Shown here one piece after another: positions 9,039 through 17,512 of a stretch of 64,000 nucleotides of DNA. The notes under the pieces were generated by a model that ran no database searches, was not told the DNA's origin, and was given only the letters and a program-made list of their open reading frames with translations. This DNA comes from Vibrio sinaloensis (GTDB lineage Bacteria; Pseudomonadota; Gammaproteobacteria; Enterobacterales; Vibrionaceae), in NCBI RefSeq assembly GCF_023195835.1, contig NZ_CP096200.1:558001-622000 (forward strand), in the 5' to 3' direction. Position 1 is the first letter of the stretch, and every line of letters starts with the position of its first letter. Both the position numbers and the translations under genes were made by a program.

Positions 9039-11660
9039 TTACTGCGGATTCAAACCTAGCGTTTGTAGAACAAGCTTAAAGTTATCTTGACGCTCTTTCA
9101 CAGCGTGTACTTCACCACTAATCGGACAGGTAGAGTCAGGACAACCGCGGTTGACAATGCCGGATACTGCGTCGATAAACGCGGTTCCTTTCAGGCCACC
9201 ATCGACGTATGCTTTTAGCTCAGCGTGATAGTTCCAATCCGCGTATGGACCGCCAACATCGTTGTAGATTTGCACGGATGATACCCAGTAGAACAGACCC
9301 GCTATCCACTTGATCTCTCTGTTCTCTTCAGAGCTACAAATCAGGCCTGGGTTAGAACAGAAATCGAGATCGGCATACAGTGGGTTTTCAGGTGCGGCTT
9401 CAACCACTACCCCATTGACTGTGGTGCCTACTGTTTCCGGGTCAACATGCGAGCGGCCCATAAAGTGGTTCAGAGTACCAAAGTTCTGACGACCTGTGGT
9501 TTGGATAACACCACGCCCCCACCAGCCACAACCTTCGACGGTTCCTGTGGTGTCTGAGCCATCCCAGATGAATTTACCCGCTTTCTGGCCTGCATAAACC
9601 TTACAGTCTTCACGCTCCCAAACCTGCTTAGACTCGTCGACAGACGCTGGTACTTCCATACAGTGACCATCGTTGGTCCAGCGCCCCACATTGCCGTTGA
9701 CCAGTAGTCCTTGCTCTTCCAGCACGGAATCCGGTGCAGCGAAAATCGGTGCCGGAGCGCCATACCACTTAGCATTGGTCAATGCCGTCACTTCCATCTT
9801 AGGATCGCGAGGACATGAATACGGATGATCAATGCCAGTCACTGGGTCCATACCGTAGTCAGCGTACTTCTGACCTAACTGACCACAACTTGCTGTCATT
9901 GGATAGTTAACCGGTGCACCATAGCGAACTTCTGACCAGTTGTTCTCGTCACACGCGTTATAGCGAATCGTCTCTTGCATACTTTGAGCAAGGAAGGCTG
10001 CGATCGCCACTTTGGCGTACATGGAGTTGGTGGCGTCATCCGCCGTTTCATCAAGTAGCCAGAAGGTATTCCCTGCGACACCGACGTTGTGCATAGAGTT
10101 GAGGCCAGCTAAGAAATCAGCCCACTTGTACACAGTAGAAGGTGCCCAATTACCTTGTGAAACTTCGTACAAAAACGCTTGGTTGTTCATCGCGTTTTCC
10201 GCCGCCGTCAACTCAGCATTGAGTGAAGCGATACGCGTTAGCGGGCCATTTTGCACACTCTCACCAACGTAATACAGAGGGATTGTCGCCGTTTGATACT
10301 GTTCAATTTTAGTATCTAGATCGACAGTGTTTGCATCGAATAGCAGCGCAAACACGTTGCTGTGAGCGGCTTTGCGGATATGACGATCGCCTGAGGTATT
10401 ACCTAAGAAATAGGTTGCCGCTTGTGCGGTCGGGATTTCTGAAAGCAGTGCCGGCGTTTTGAGGTGGTCAGAGACTTGCTTCACGTACTCAAGCGCGTAA
10501 TGCCATTGCTCATCGGTTAATGCTGGCGTCGACGCAGATTTAGTGAAGGAGATAAAGTCCGCTTTGGTTGGCGAATCGGCTTTGTACAGCTCGAAGCTTG
10601 ACAGCAGATCTGACGTACCTGCAGAAGCGGCGTTCCATACTGCTCGCTTACCTGAGTATACGTTGTAGGCAAAGTCACCAATGCTCACCGTCCAGCCAAA
10701 CGACGCCTGAGGTGCAAGCTGAGATATCACTAGGTTGTAAGCTTGCGCCCAACCTTGAACGTCATCGGTTAAGGCATTGATATCCGCAAGGTCAATCGCT
10801 GACGCTGTGGTATCGACTGCGGCCGTTAACGCCTGCTTAACCGCTACCGTGCCCAGCGCTGCACCTCTATCTGCGGTCGCCACATCAAGAACATCACTGT
10901 TGATGATGATGGAAGTATTGCCCGCCACTTCCACCGCCTCAATAAGAGCAATGAACGCATTGGTTAGCGCTGTGACATCAGCCAAATCGGCACTGCTGAT
11001 GGTATCGACAGCCAGTGTCGACGGCACATCGAACGTAGCCGGACCTGCGGCAACAAAATGGCTTGGCCATCCAGCCACTTCGAGTCGAACTGGGTCGAGA
11101 GGGTTCGGTAACGACAGCGCGGTACCACCGCCCGCCGGAGTGTCAGAACAGTTCAGATGCAATGCCCAGCTACCATCACTGCCAGGAATCGATGTCGTCC
11201 ACCAATTTGCTTTGTAAGCCACATTGTCGTTAACCATGATGTCGCCAGCGGTGGCATGTGTGCCTTGTGTCCAGTCAGGGTAGACATTGAACTCGGCACA
11301 TAAGTCGCCGGGGGCGGGATCAGGCGTTGGGTCTGGTGTGGGATCCGGTGTAGGATCTGGGTCTGGAGTCGGATCAGGATCGGGAGTTGGGTCAGGGTCC
11401 GGTGTAGGGTCGGGATCCGGCGTAGGGTCTGGGGTCGTTGCGCTGACTAGCTTCCATGGCGAGTCCCATTCGTTGGCGTAGTTGTCTGTCGGGCTTTGTC
11501 CCGCATTGACCCACCATTTCGCTTCATAGACGTTGCCGCCCGCCGTCACTTGTGAGCCGCCAGAATACGACTTCGTGGCATCATAGGGTTCAGCTGCAAA
11601 CAAGTGACCACTCAGAACAACACACGCTAATGTGGCTGCTATCTTGCTCATCCTAAACAT
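9039..11660 (-). CDS. Secreted GH19-type chitinase with two chitin-binding modules
   Basis: 873 residues. Signal peptide about 1-22. A carbohydrate-binding module of the CBM5/12 type (AKWW motif, about 25-73). A proline/aspartate linker of repeated DPTPDP units (about 76-118). A second module (KANWW, about 121-171). A long central region of unknown fold (about 180-520) containing two imperfect copies of a DLADxxALT motif. A C-terminal GH19-like catalytic domain (FLAQSMQETI with the likely acid Glu, GRGVIQTTGRQNF, FYWVSS). GH19 enzymes hydrolyse chitin with inversion. The start has AAAGGA about 7 nt upstream. It is convergent with the preceding gene and transcribed alone. Substrate and central domain function are inferred; the enzyme class is fairly secure. 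Confidence 0.85.
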   Translation of the reverse strand: MFRMSKIAATLACVVLSGHLFAAEPYDATKSYSGGSQVTAGGNVYEAKWWVNAGQSPTDNYANEWDSPWKLVSATTPDPTPDPDPTPDPDPTPDPDPTPDPDPTPDPTPDPTPDPAPGDLCAEFNVYPDWTQGTHATAGDIMVNDNVAYKANWWTTSIPGSDGSWALHLNCSDTPAGGGTALSLPNPLDPVRLEVAGWPSHFVAAGPATFDVPSTLAVDTISSADLADVTALTNAFIALIEAVEVAGNTSIIINSDVLDVATADRGAALGTVAVKQALTAAVDTTASAIDLADINALTDDVQGWAQAYNLVISQLAPQASFGWTVSIGDFAYNVYSGKRAVWNAASAGTSDLLSSFELYKADSPTKADFISFTKSASTPALTDEQWHYALEYVKQVSDHLKTPALLSEIPTAQAATYFLGNTSGDRHIRKAAHSNVFALLFDANTVDLDTKIEQYQTATIPLYYVGESVQNGPLTRIASLNAELTAAENAMNNQAFLYEVSQGNWAPSTVYKWADFLAGLNSMHNVGVAGNTFWLLDETADDATNSMYAKVAIAAFLAQSMQETIRYNACDENNWSEVRYGAPVNYPMTASCGQLGQKYADYGMDPVTGIDHPYSCPRDPKMEVTALTNAKWYGAPAPIFAAPDSVLEEQGLLVNGNVGRWTNDGHCMEVPASVDESKQVWEREDCKVYAGQKAGKFIWDGSDTTGTVEGCGWWGRGVIQTTGRQNFGTLNHFMGRSHVDPETVGTTVNGVVVEAAPENPLYADLDFCSNPGLICSSEENREIKWIAGLFYWVSSVQIYNDVGGPYADWNYHAELKAYVDGGLKGTAFIDAVSGIVNRGCPDSTCPISGEVHAVKERQDNFKLVLQTLGLNPQ
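11290..11440 (-). repeat. Low-complexity DPTPDP linker-coding repeat
   Basis: Tandem degenerate repeats of about 12 and 18 nt code for alternating Asp-Pro-Thr-Pro units joining the two chitin-binding modules. Codons vary between units. This is a flexible extracellular linker and not a CRISPR or iteron array. Confidence 0.8.
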
Positions 11661-12209
11661 AGTTTTTCCTTTCTATTAATAGACTTGGCTATTTGAATCA
11701 CGTTTTGATACATACAACTTTTTATAATTCGAGATAAATAATTATCAAAAAATAAGTTAGCACTCTCAGTCTATTTAAATAGTAAATCTGGCAAGATTCT
11801 TATTTTTATTCGGCTCAAATCACGTATATGACGCTAACAAAGTCGTTAATTGCACCACTTTATTGAGAAAGAAAATTAATTTATGCAGCAAATAAATACC
11901 CATCCCGAAACCAAACAAGCGACACTAGGTAACTTATTGAATATTAGTGCTATTTATTAATCAAGGTGAATATAATAGCGTGGGACAGATTAATGCCAAC
12001 AAAGCGATAACCTGCCGATATTGAATTAGAAACTGAACAAATATCACTGAATAATGTAAATTCAGCCCCATTTAAAAGCTCGAAACGGCGAGATTTTGGA
12101 ACGCCGTTCATATTAATTAAAACAGACGGGCATGAATTGGTGTTTATTGAATTCCTTAGTCAGAGCAAACTCAGCTATTGGAATTGAAATACCACCATAT
12201 CAAATAATA
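11661..12209. other. AT-rich intergenic stretch upstream of the chitinase gene
   Basis: 549 nt, strongly AT-rich, with no credible coding frame. It should hold the chitinase promoter at its left end. A 7-bp hairpin (AACGGCG/CGCCGTT, 12084-12108) could end the leftward transcript of the TIGR03643 gene. I recognise no regulator site. Confidence 0.5.
12084..12108 (-). terminator. Weak stem-loop downstream of the TIGR03643 gene
   Basis: AACGGCG and CGCCGTT pair around an 11-nt loop. Leftward it is followed by a mixed T-rich stretch. Possible weak terminator. Confidence 0.3.
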
Positions 12210-12458
12210 TTATCGAGGCTTATATTGGGTCGGACAATAACCACGCGTCACCTCCGGGCTGCGCAAAGCTTGGTGCTTGGTTGTGCGGCCCGATACGCGC
12301 TGCCGCCACAACTTGAAGCTCCCCGGTTTAAGACTCTGGCGCATCAAGCGAATCACCTGTTTTTCACTTAAACCAAACTGGGTCTTGATCGCTTCGAACG
12401 GGGTTCGGTCTTCCCATGCCATCTCAATAATTCGAGAGTGCTCATCAGCTGCTCGCAT
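12210..12458 (-). CDS. TIGR03643/DUF2805-type small protein
   Basis: 82 residues from ATG 12458, with AGGA nine nt upstream. The same frame is open upstream to 12587, but that part looks random and overlaps the terminator of the next gene. The sequence carries the family-like core IIEMAWEDRTPFEAI...GLSEKQVIRLMR, which resembles a helix-turn-helix fold, followed by a basic C-terminus (RQRVSGRTTKHQALR). The family is widespread in marine proteobacteria and has no established role. DNA or RNA binding is my inference from the basic, helical character. Confidence 0.75.
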   Translation of the reverse strand: MRAADEHSRIIEMAWEDRTPFEAIKTQFGLSEKQVIRLMRQSLKPGSFKLWRQRVSGRTTKHQALRSPEVTRGYCPTQYKPR

Positions 12459-12566
12459 CTTTTTCAATCCTACTGAATAACACAAAGCCAATAATACGTA
12501 CCGATGCCGCGGTTGGTTTAGTGAAATCCAGCACCAAGCCAAGTTTCTAGATATGAAAAGCACAAA

Positions 12567-12595
12567 AAAGGGAGTTGGCCGAGCCAACTCCCTTT
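12567..12595. terminator. Bidirectional rho-independent terminator
   Basis: A perfect 12- to 13-bp stem (AAAGGGAGTTGG / CCAACTCCCTTT) with a tiny loop. It ends the leftward VOC gene transcript 16 nt after its stop. Confidence 0.8.
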
Positions 12596-12610
12596 CAAGG
12601 TACGGTTCTA

Positions 12611-13102
12611 TTATTCGTAATCAGACGCGTAAGTGTCTTCGTATGAGTGCGAGTAGAACTCAAACAAGTTGCCAAACGGGTCTTCTAGGTAAACCATTTG
12701 TGCTTGTTTTGAATCATCTTCTGGGTGGTAGCGATGAATATCCATGCGTACTTTACCGCCAAACTCTTCTACACGCTTAATCGCTGACTCAAATTGCTCT
12801 TTTGGCAACTGTAGACAGAAGTGGAAGATACCTAGGCGCGAGAAATCAACTTGATGGCGCTCTTCACGGTCAACCATTTCGAACAGTTCGACACCAATAC
12901 CATCGGTTGTCACTAAGTGAGCAATGTTGAAGCCTTTAAAGCCCTCACCAAATACCGCAATACACATACGACCGATGGCAGATTCACGCTCCTCGATGAC
13001 TTTAGTGTTGTTCATTACAACGCGTAGACCTAGCGCTTTAGTGTAGAACTCAACCGCTTGGTCCATATCGCCAACCATAATGCCAACGTGATTCATTTTC
13101 AT
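12611..13102 (-). CDS. VOC-family metalloprotein (glyoxalase/dioxygenase fold)
   Basis: 163 residues, a complete single-chain two-module VOC fold. Metal ligands expected for the superfamily are visible in order: His5 (MNHVGIM), Glu in GVELFEM, His in GIFHFCLQL, Glu in GNLFEFYS. This H-E-H-E set suggests a divalent metal site as in glyoxalase I and methylmalonyl-CoA epimerase, but the substrate cannot be told. The ribosome-binding site AGGAG is 8 nt upstream of the first ATG. A Fur-like palindrome lies about 75 bp upstream, so iron-responsive expression is possible. The gene is monocistronic, between DedA and a terminator. Confidence 0.8.
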   Translation of the reverse strand: MKMNHVGIMVGDMDQAVEFYTKALGLRVVMNNTKVIEERESAIGRMCIAVFGEGFKGFNIAHLVTTDGIGVELFEMVDREERHQVDFSRLGIFHFCLQLPKEQFESAIKRVEEFGGKVRMDIHRYHPEDDSKQAQMVYLEDPFGNLFEFYSHSYEDTYASDYE

Positions 13103-13175
13103 AATTAAGCTCCTGAATGAGAGTGTTGGGGAGGCGTTCCCCGTTTCGATGAGGAGAGTATATGAGGCGCTTAAA

Positions 13176-13197
13176 ATTAATGAAAATTATCATTAAT
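13176..13197. promoter_or_regulatory. Fur-like inverted repeat upstream of the VOC gene
   Basis: A 22-bp palindrome paired at 10 of 11 positions, centred on AAAATT and containing AATGATAAT on the minus strand. Fur boxes are AT-rich repeats of GATAAT units; this matches only in part. It lies 74-95 bp upstream of the VOC start. The assignment is tentative. Confidence 0.4.
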
Positions 13198-13218
13198 TAT
13201 AAAAATAATAATGAAATT

Positions 13219-13791
13219 TTATACTATATCTTTTTGCTGACTCGAGGACCGCCAAACGTGGGTAAGACTGGTGATAAACAGCACCAACAATAAAAGACTT
13301 AAGGCAGTGAGATTCTCGATGCCAAATGCTTCGAAACTGGCACCGAAAGCATACCCGCCTCCGACCATCACCACACTCCACAACAAGGCTGAACTTGCGT
13401 TAAGTAGAGTAAATCGCCGCCAAGTGATAGGAGTTAAACCAACAGGTAACGCGCCTATGGTTCTCAGGCCCTTGGGATAACGATATAAGTAGACATATGC
13501 GGCGCCGTAACGTTGTGCCAACTGCATCGCACGCTTGAGCAGTCGGCCTATTCTCGATCCACTATTAACCCAGCTTACTCCCCAATGCCGGGCGATTGCA
13601 AAACGCAACTCATCGCCCAGGTATCCGCCTGCAAAGGTGGCGATGGCGACGATCGATACACTGACCGCACCTGTATGAGCGGCATAGCCCGCAAACAGGG
13701 GTAACCAACCACTCTTTAGAGCGCAGTAACCAAATAGAATGGCGTATACCAAGTTACCGTATTCCGCAATCAGCGCTAAAACTGAATCCAT
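13219..13791 (-). CDS. DedA-family inner-membrane protein
   Basis: 190 residues from ATG 13791, with AGG 5 nt upstream, the usual DedA length. The frame stays open to 14049, but that extension is unlike a DedA N-terminus. Several hydrophobic segments are present. The family motif region YLGDELRFAIARHWG and the Arg/Gly-rich YRYPKGLRTIGALPVG are conserved; DedA proteins use such residues in re-entrant loops. Members flip or scramble undecaprenyl phosphate or phosphatidylethanolamine in some bacteria. The role here is inferred. No operon partner. Confidence 0.82.
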   Translation of the reverse strand: MDSVLALIAEYGNLVYAILFGYCALKSGWLPLFAGYAAHTGAVSVSIVAIATFAGGYLGDELRFAIARHWGVSWVNSGSRIGRLLKRAMQLAQRYGAAYVYLYRYPKGLRTIGALPVGLTPITWRRFTLLNASSALLWSVVMVGGGYAFGASFEAFGIENLTALSLLLLVLFITSLTHVWRSSSQQKDIV

Positions 13792-14208
13792 TGACCTATC
13801 CAATCGTTTGTTTTCGTTGATGACTTTTACACAGTTGAACCCACTTAGATCACTTGAACTGTGAATTACGACCATCAGAGGCGATTGATTTTCCATGCCA
13901 AGCCGATACAATTTGCCCGCTATATCAGGGTCTGTTGACCTTTCGAGCTGATTTTTGCAGCCCTTTGTGGGAAGTTTGTTCAAGACAATAGTTTTAACGT
14001 GGAGTTGGTCTACATAAAAAGCCGATAACGCAGTAGAAATGAGCCACAAAGGCTGCCCGAAGGGTTCGGCTAGAATCGTCTTATGCTTTGTTAAGAAGTA
14101 TTGGCTTAGAATAACTAGGCGACATACTCCTTGCCGCGCCTAAAACGATTCTATCTCGAACAAAATTTAACCGCGAAAGATAAACAGACCCTAGCAAACG
14201 TTTAATTT
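13792..14208. other. Intergenic stretch between dedA and the FMN riboswitch
   Basis: No supported gene. It carries the divergent promoters for dedA and ribB, and a nested pair of inverted repeats near 14071-14153 listed separately. Confidence 0.5.
14071..14153. repeat. Nested inverted repeat of unknown role
   Basis: TAGAATCGT (14071-14079) is repeated inverted as ACGATTCTA (14145-14153). Inside it, TAGGCG and CGCCTA form a second inverted pair near 14115-14142. The transcript could fold into a long cruciform-like hairpin. No sequence like a known integron attC or phage att site is evident. Confidence 0.35.
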
Positions 14209-14353
14209 ATTCTCAGGGCGGGGCGAAATTCCCCACCGGCGGTATTCCCCGAGATATGACTAGGGGTGAGCCCGCGAGCGCTCAAATGTTTTTGAGGTCA
14301 GCAGATCTGGTGAAAAGCCAGAGCCGACGGTTATAGTCCGGATGAGAGAGAAT
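14209..14353 (+). promoter_or_regulatory. FMN riboswitch (RFN element)
   Basis: The conserved RFN pattern is seen from end to end: closing stem ATTCTC/GAGAAT, then AGGGCGGGGCGAAATTCCCC, ACCGGCGGTA, CCCGCGAGCG, and GACGGTTATAGTCCGGATGAGAG. It lies 108 nt upstream of ribB. FMN binding turns down riboflavin synthesis. A terminator-like hairpin follows immediately. Confidence 0.96.
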
Positions 14354-14360
14354 GAAAACT

Positions 14361-14387
14361 CACCACCTTGCGCTGCAAGTCGTGGTG
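14361..14387 (+). terminator. Riboswitch expression-platform hairpin
   Basis: CACCAC-CTTGC pairs with GCAAG-tc-GTGGTG around a 3-nt loop, followed by CATTTCGTTTT. This reads as an intrinsic terminator that FMN binding would favour. Confidence 0.65.
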
Positions 14388-14461
14388 CATTTCGTTTTGG
14401 CTGGGGCTTTGACCTCGGTGCTCTTGTATGCCCTGATTCTGGTGATTATTAGGAGTAAACC

Positions 14462-15118
14462 ATGAATCAGTCATCTCTACTTGCCGAATTCGGCGATCCA
14501 ATCACTCGTGTTGAAAACGCACTATCTGCGCTCAAGCAAGGCCGTGGCGTGTTGCTATTAGACGACGAAGACCGCGAAAACGAAGGCGATATCATCTATT
14601 CGGTTGAGTCTTTAACCACTGAGCAGATGGCGCTGATGATCCGTGAATGTAGCGGCATTGTGTGTCTGTGCTTACCAGAAGAGCAGGCGGACCGTTTAGA
14701 GCTTGCGCCTATGGTGGCGAACAATAACAGTGCCAATCAAACTGCATTTACCGTTTCGATTGAGGCCAAAGTTGGCGTGACCACTGGCGTCTCGGCGCAA
14801 GACCGCGTCACCACCATTAAAACGGCGGCCAATCCAACCGCCAAACCGAGCGATCTCGCTCGCCCAGGCCACGTGTTCCCGCTGCGCGCACGCAAAGGTG
14901 GGGTGTTAACCCGACGCGGCCACACCGAGGGCACCATCGACTTGATGCAAATGGCAGGATTACAACCGGCCGGGGTACTGTGTGAGGTCACCAATCCCGA
15001 TGGCAGCATGGCTAAAACCCCAGAAATCGTCGCATTCGGTAAACTACACAATATGCCCGTGTTAACGATTGAAGACATGGTTCTCTATCGCCAACAACAT
15101 GAGCTAAAATTGGCTTAA
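14462..15118 (+). CDS. ribB: 3,4-dihydroxy-2-butanone 4-phosphate synthase
   Basis: 218 residues, the normal length for the monofunctional E. coli-type RibB. Converts ribulose 5-phosphate to the four-carbon precursor of riboflavin plus formate. Active-site motifs are intact: [10 protein letters not shown] near the N-terminus, and [20 protein letters not shown] with the catalytic His and Glu region. The ribosome-binding site TAGGAG precedes the ATG. Expression is controlled by the FMN riboswitch just upstream. It stands alone, away from the main rib operon, as is common in gamma-proteobacteria. Confidence 0.97.
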   Translation: MNQSSLLAEFGDPITRVENALSALKQGRGVLLLDDEDRENEGDIIYSVESLTTEQMALMIRECSGIVCLCLPEEQADRLELAPMVANNNSANQTAFTVSIEAKVGVTTGVSAQDRVTTIKTAANPTAKPSDLARPGHVFPLRARKGGVLTRRGHTEGTIDLMQMAGLQPAGVLCEVTNPDGSMAKTPEIVAFGKLHNMPVLTIEDMVLYRQQHELKLA

Positions 15119-15121
15119 ATT

Positions 15122-15159
15122 AAAACACCGCTAAACATCCAGTGCTTAGCGGTGTTTTT
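15122..15159. terminator. Terminator after ribB
   Basis: AACACCGCTAA pairs with TTAGCGGTGTT, followed by TTTTC. It serves ribB and probably also the convergent efflux gene. Confidence 0.8.
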
Positions 15160-15177
15160 CAATTGTCGACTTCCCCA

Positions 15178-16374
15178 TTAAGCGACTGCTTTATCTGGCT
15201 CTGGTGCCACTCGCGTTTTAAACGCAAACAGTGTCAATAACAGCATCGACAGTGACGTTCCCGTCAGCGAGACGTAAAGCGTGCTGTAGTAGTCGAACAT
15301 CTGAGCCACAACGCCCACCGATAAACTCGAGACCAGCATACTCACACTCAATACGCTAGAGAACAGCGTTGACGCGGTGCCAAGTCGGTCATGCATCATA
15401 TCTTGCAGCACCACCATGCCAAGCGTAGCGCACACACCAATAAAGAAGCCGTTAAGGAGCTGAGCGCTGAGCATGGCGATGAAAGAGGTGCTGGTCAACA
15501 TAATGATATAGAACAACGCACCACTGGCCACAGCCAGCGTCATCAGCTTTATGGTACCGAGACGTTGCGACATTTTGCCCGCCCAAAGCATCACCGGAAT
15601 TTCGCACAGTGCTGCCGCGCCAAATAAGAAACCCAGCCAGTTCGGGTCGACCTGCAACTCCTGAGACAAATAGAGCGGCACGCTAGTAATGTAGAGATTG
15701 TTGGCCGAAAATGCCGCCACCAGCGCCAGGCAATACAGCGCGATCAAACCTGGCTGACTCACCGACTTGATACCATTTTCCATCGACTGATCTTGCTCGG
15801 TTTTTTCCACTCGTCCGTCGGGTAAAAACAGAACGATAACGACAATACCTAGCAAGATAATCGCCGCCGAGACCATAAATGACGCGTTGAAGCCAAAACT
15901 GGCTTTGAGCATAAACGCCAATGGCGGACCAAATACCCAAGCGATAGCGATCCCCGCACGCATGGTCGATAAAAACGTGGTGCTGTTGGCAACATGTTTG
16001 TCTGCGTATTCACGCCCGAGCGCAAACAGTTGACCAAATGAGGCACCGCTGACACTGCCAAACACCGTCGCCACGGCCACCGCGGCCCAATAATCGCGGA
16101 TCACGGTAAAGCTTGATACTGTGATGAGATAACAGGTAAGCGCGGCCAGTAAAATGGTTTTACGTGACCAACTGGTGTCGGATTTTGCGGCCAATAATTG
16201 CGATACCGCCACCGAGCTCACTACAGATAAAAACATATACAAACTGAGCTTAATCGGCTCAGCGCCGAGTTCTTCGACAATAAACAAGCTTGAGAGGGGA
16301 TAGAAAAATGCACCACACAACCCCGCCACAAACGCGGTAAACACAAATAATATGGCTGTTTTGTCTTTAAACAT
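15178..16374 (-). CDS. Sugar-efflux-type MFS transporter (SetA/SetB-like)
   Basis: 398 residues with about 12 hydrophobic segments and a short charged cytoplasmic loop in the middle (DGRVEKTEQDQS). Motifs such as the SLYMFLSVVSS region and RKTILLAAL resemble the Set sugar-efflux family, which exports lactose, glucose analogues or other sugars. The ribosome-binding site GGGGGA precedes ATG 16374. It is divergent from an AraC regulator 183 bp away, which probably controls it. The actual substrate is unknown. Confidence 0.8.
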   Translation of the reverse strand: MFKDKTAILFVFTAFVAGLCGAFFYPLSSLFIVEELGAEPIKLSLYMFLSVVSSVAVSQLLAAKSDTSWSRKTILLAALTCYLITVSSFTVIRDYWAAVAVATVFGSVSGASFGQLFALGREYADKHVANSTTFLSTMRAGIAIAWVFGPPLAFMLKASFGFNASFMVSAAIILLGIVVIVLFLPDGRVEKTEQDQSMENGIKSVSQPGLIALYCLALVAAFSANNLYITSVPLYLSQELQVDPNWLGFLFGAAALCEIPVMLWAGKMSQRLGTIKLMTLAVASGALFYIIMLTSTSFIAMLSAQLLNGFFIGVCATLGMVVLQDMMHDRLGTASTLFSSVLSVSMLVSSLSVGVVAQMFDYYSTLYVSLTGTSLSMLLLTLFAFKTRVAPEPDKAVA

Positions 16375-16557
16375 GGTTCCCCCTTTGCTTTGATTGATGA
16401 CCCTACTTTTGATGACGCTAGTCTAACCAAACGCGACCGTTCGCAATGATGATATTCGAGCCAAGTCTGATACTTTTCAGTCAAGTTTTAGTAAATCTTT
16501 GACAGAAAAGAAGCAGCAACCCTAAGCTATCGGGGTTGTGATTGCGCAAGGTTAGCC

Positions 16558-17457
16558 ATGAAACCCTTTATTGAAAATGTATTGAGTACTCCGCACTACG
16601 ACTGGATGGTGCGCGAGTATCACTGTCAGCACCACAAACAGACATTCTCATGTCCTTGGCACTATCACGCCGAGTATGAGCTGGTCCTTTATCTGGATGA
16701 TAACGATGTGTTTAATGGCCACTATTTAGCGGGAGATACGATTGGTCAGGTGAGCAAAAATACGGTGCTGCTGTATGGTCCGGGACTCCCGCACCTAATT
16801 AAGGGCACCATTCACGCCACTGAAGAGAAAGTCCACCGCTCAATCGTGGTGTGGTTTAAGCAGCACTGGGTCGATAAACTGCAAGCGGCCATTCCTGAGG
16901 CGCGCAATGTGAAGCGATTGTTGGACAAAGCCACATTTGGGGTCAAGTTTTCTCAGCCCATCGCAGACAAAGTGGCTGAAGTTTTGAGTGATATCGACCG
17001 TTTGCCCAGACATCATCAAGCGGTTCGATTAATGGAGGCGCTGCTCTATCTGAGTGACGATCTTGAGTCGTGCAAAATCTCCTCAACACCCTATCGGCTC
17101 AATCAACTCGCTGATGATAAAGATGCCCATCGACGAGTCGAGCTCGCCTCACGCTATATCGAGAACCACTATGACCGGCCGATTAAGATTGCCGATCTAT
17201 GTCAAGCGCTGCATTTGAGTGAGAGCTCCGCGTATCGCTTGTTTGAAAAACACTATGGCGTGAGCTTTTCCGATCATCTTAAGCAGTTTCGCATCGGCAA
17301 AGCGTGTGAACTGCTGGTCAATAGCCAGTATCCCGTCGCTTTGGTGGCAGAGCGCTGTGGATTTCAGAATCTGTCAAACTTTAACCGCCAGTTCAAAACC
17401 GTAAAGCAGATGACCCCTTCCGCGTTCCGACGACAATTTGAATTGGCGAGCCAATAA
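16558..17457 (+). CDS. AraC-family regulator (cupin N-terminus)
   Basis: 299 residues. The N-terminal cupin-like sensor begins with HYHAEYELVL, typical of sugar-responsive AraC proteins (about 35-150). The C-terminal double helix-turn-helix (about 195-295) includes IADLCQALHLSESSAYRLFEKHYG and the closing FNRQFKTVKQMTPSAFRR. AAGG precedes the ATG. It is divergent from the Set-like exporter, so a local sugar-responsive pair is likely. The adjacent 4-HPA hydroxylase gene is convergent and separated by a terminator. Confidence 0.85.
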   Translation: MKPFIENVLSTPHYDWMVREYHCQHHKQTFSCPWHYHAEYELVLYLDDNDVFNGHYLAGDTIGQVSKNTVLLYGPGLPHLIKGTIHATEEKVHRSIVVWFKQHWVDKLQAAIPEARNVKRLLDKATFGVKFSQPIADKVAEVLSDIDRLPRHHQAVRLMEALLYLSDDLESCKISSTPYRLNQLADDKDAHRRVELASRYIENHYDRPIKIADLCQALHLSESSAYRLFEKHYGVSFSDHLKQFRIGKACELLVNSQYPVALVAERCGFQNLSNFNRQFKTVKQMTPSAFRRQFELASQ

Positions 17458-17491
17458 AAAAAAGCCAACTCAGTACACCCACCGAGTTGGC
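17456..17491 (-). terminator. Terminator of the 4-HPA hydroxylase gene
   Basis: Read leftward, GCCAACTC / GAGTTGGC forms a stem followed by eight T residues. It lies 22 nt past the stop of the oxygenase gene. Confidence 0.8.
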
Positions 17492-17512
17492 AACACAGAC
17501 ACGCAAAAGCGC

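Noticed and set aside
11290..11440. Tandem repeats resembling a CRISPR or iteron array
   Set aside because: They are in-frame codons for a Pro/Asp linker with no unique spacers.
12459..12587. N-terminal extension of the TIGR03643 protein
   Set aside because: It overlaps the terminator of the VOC gene and lacks protein-like features; the ATG at 12458 has a proper ribosome-binding site.
13792..14049. 85-residue N-terminal extension of the DedA protein
   Set aside because: It has no similarity to DedA N-termini, and a good start with a ribosome-binding site lies at 13791.
14071..14153. Integron attC site
   Set aside because: Core sites and the typical imperfect palindrome of vibrio attC repeats are missing, and no gene cassettes are around.
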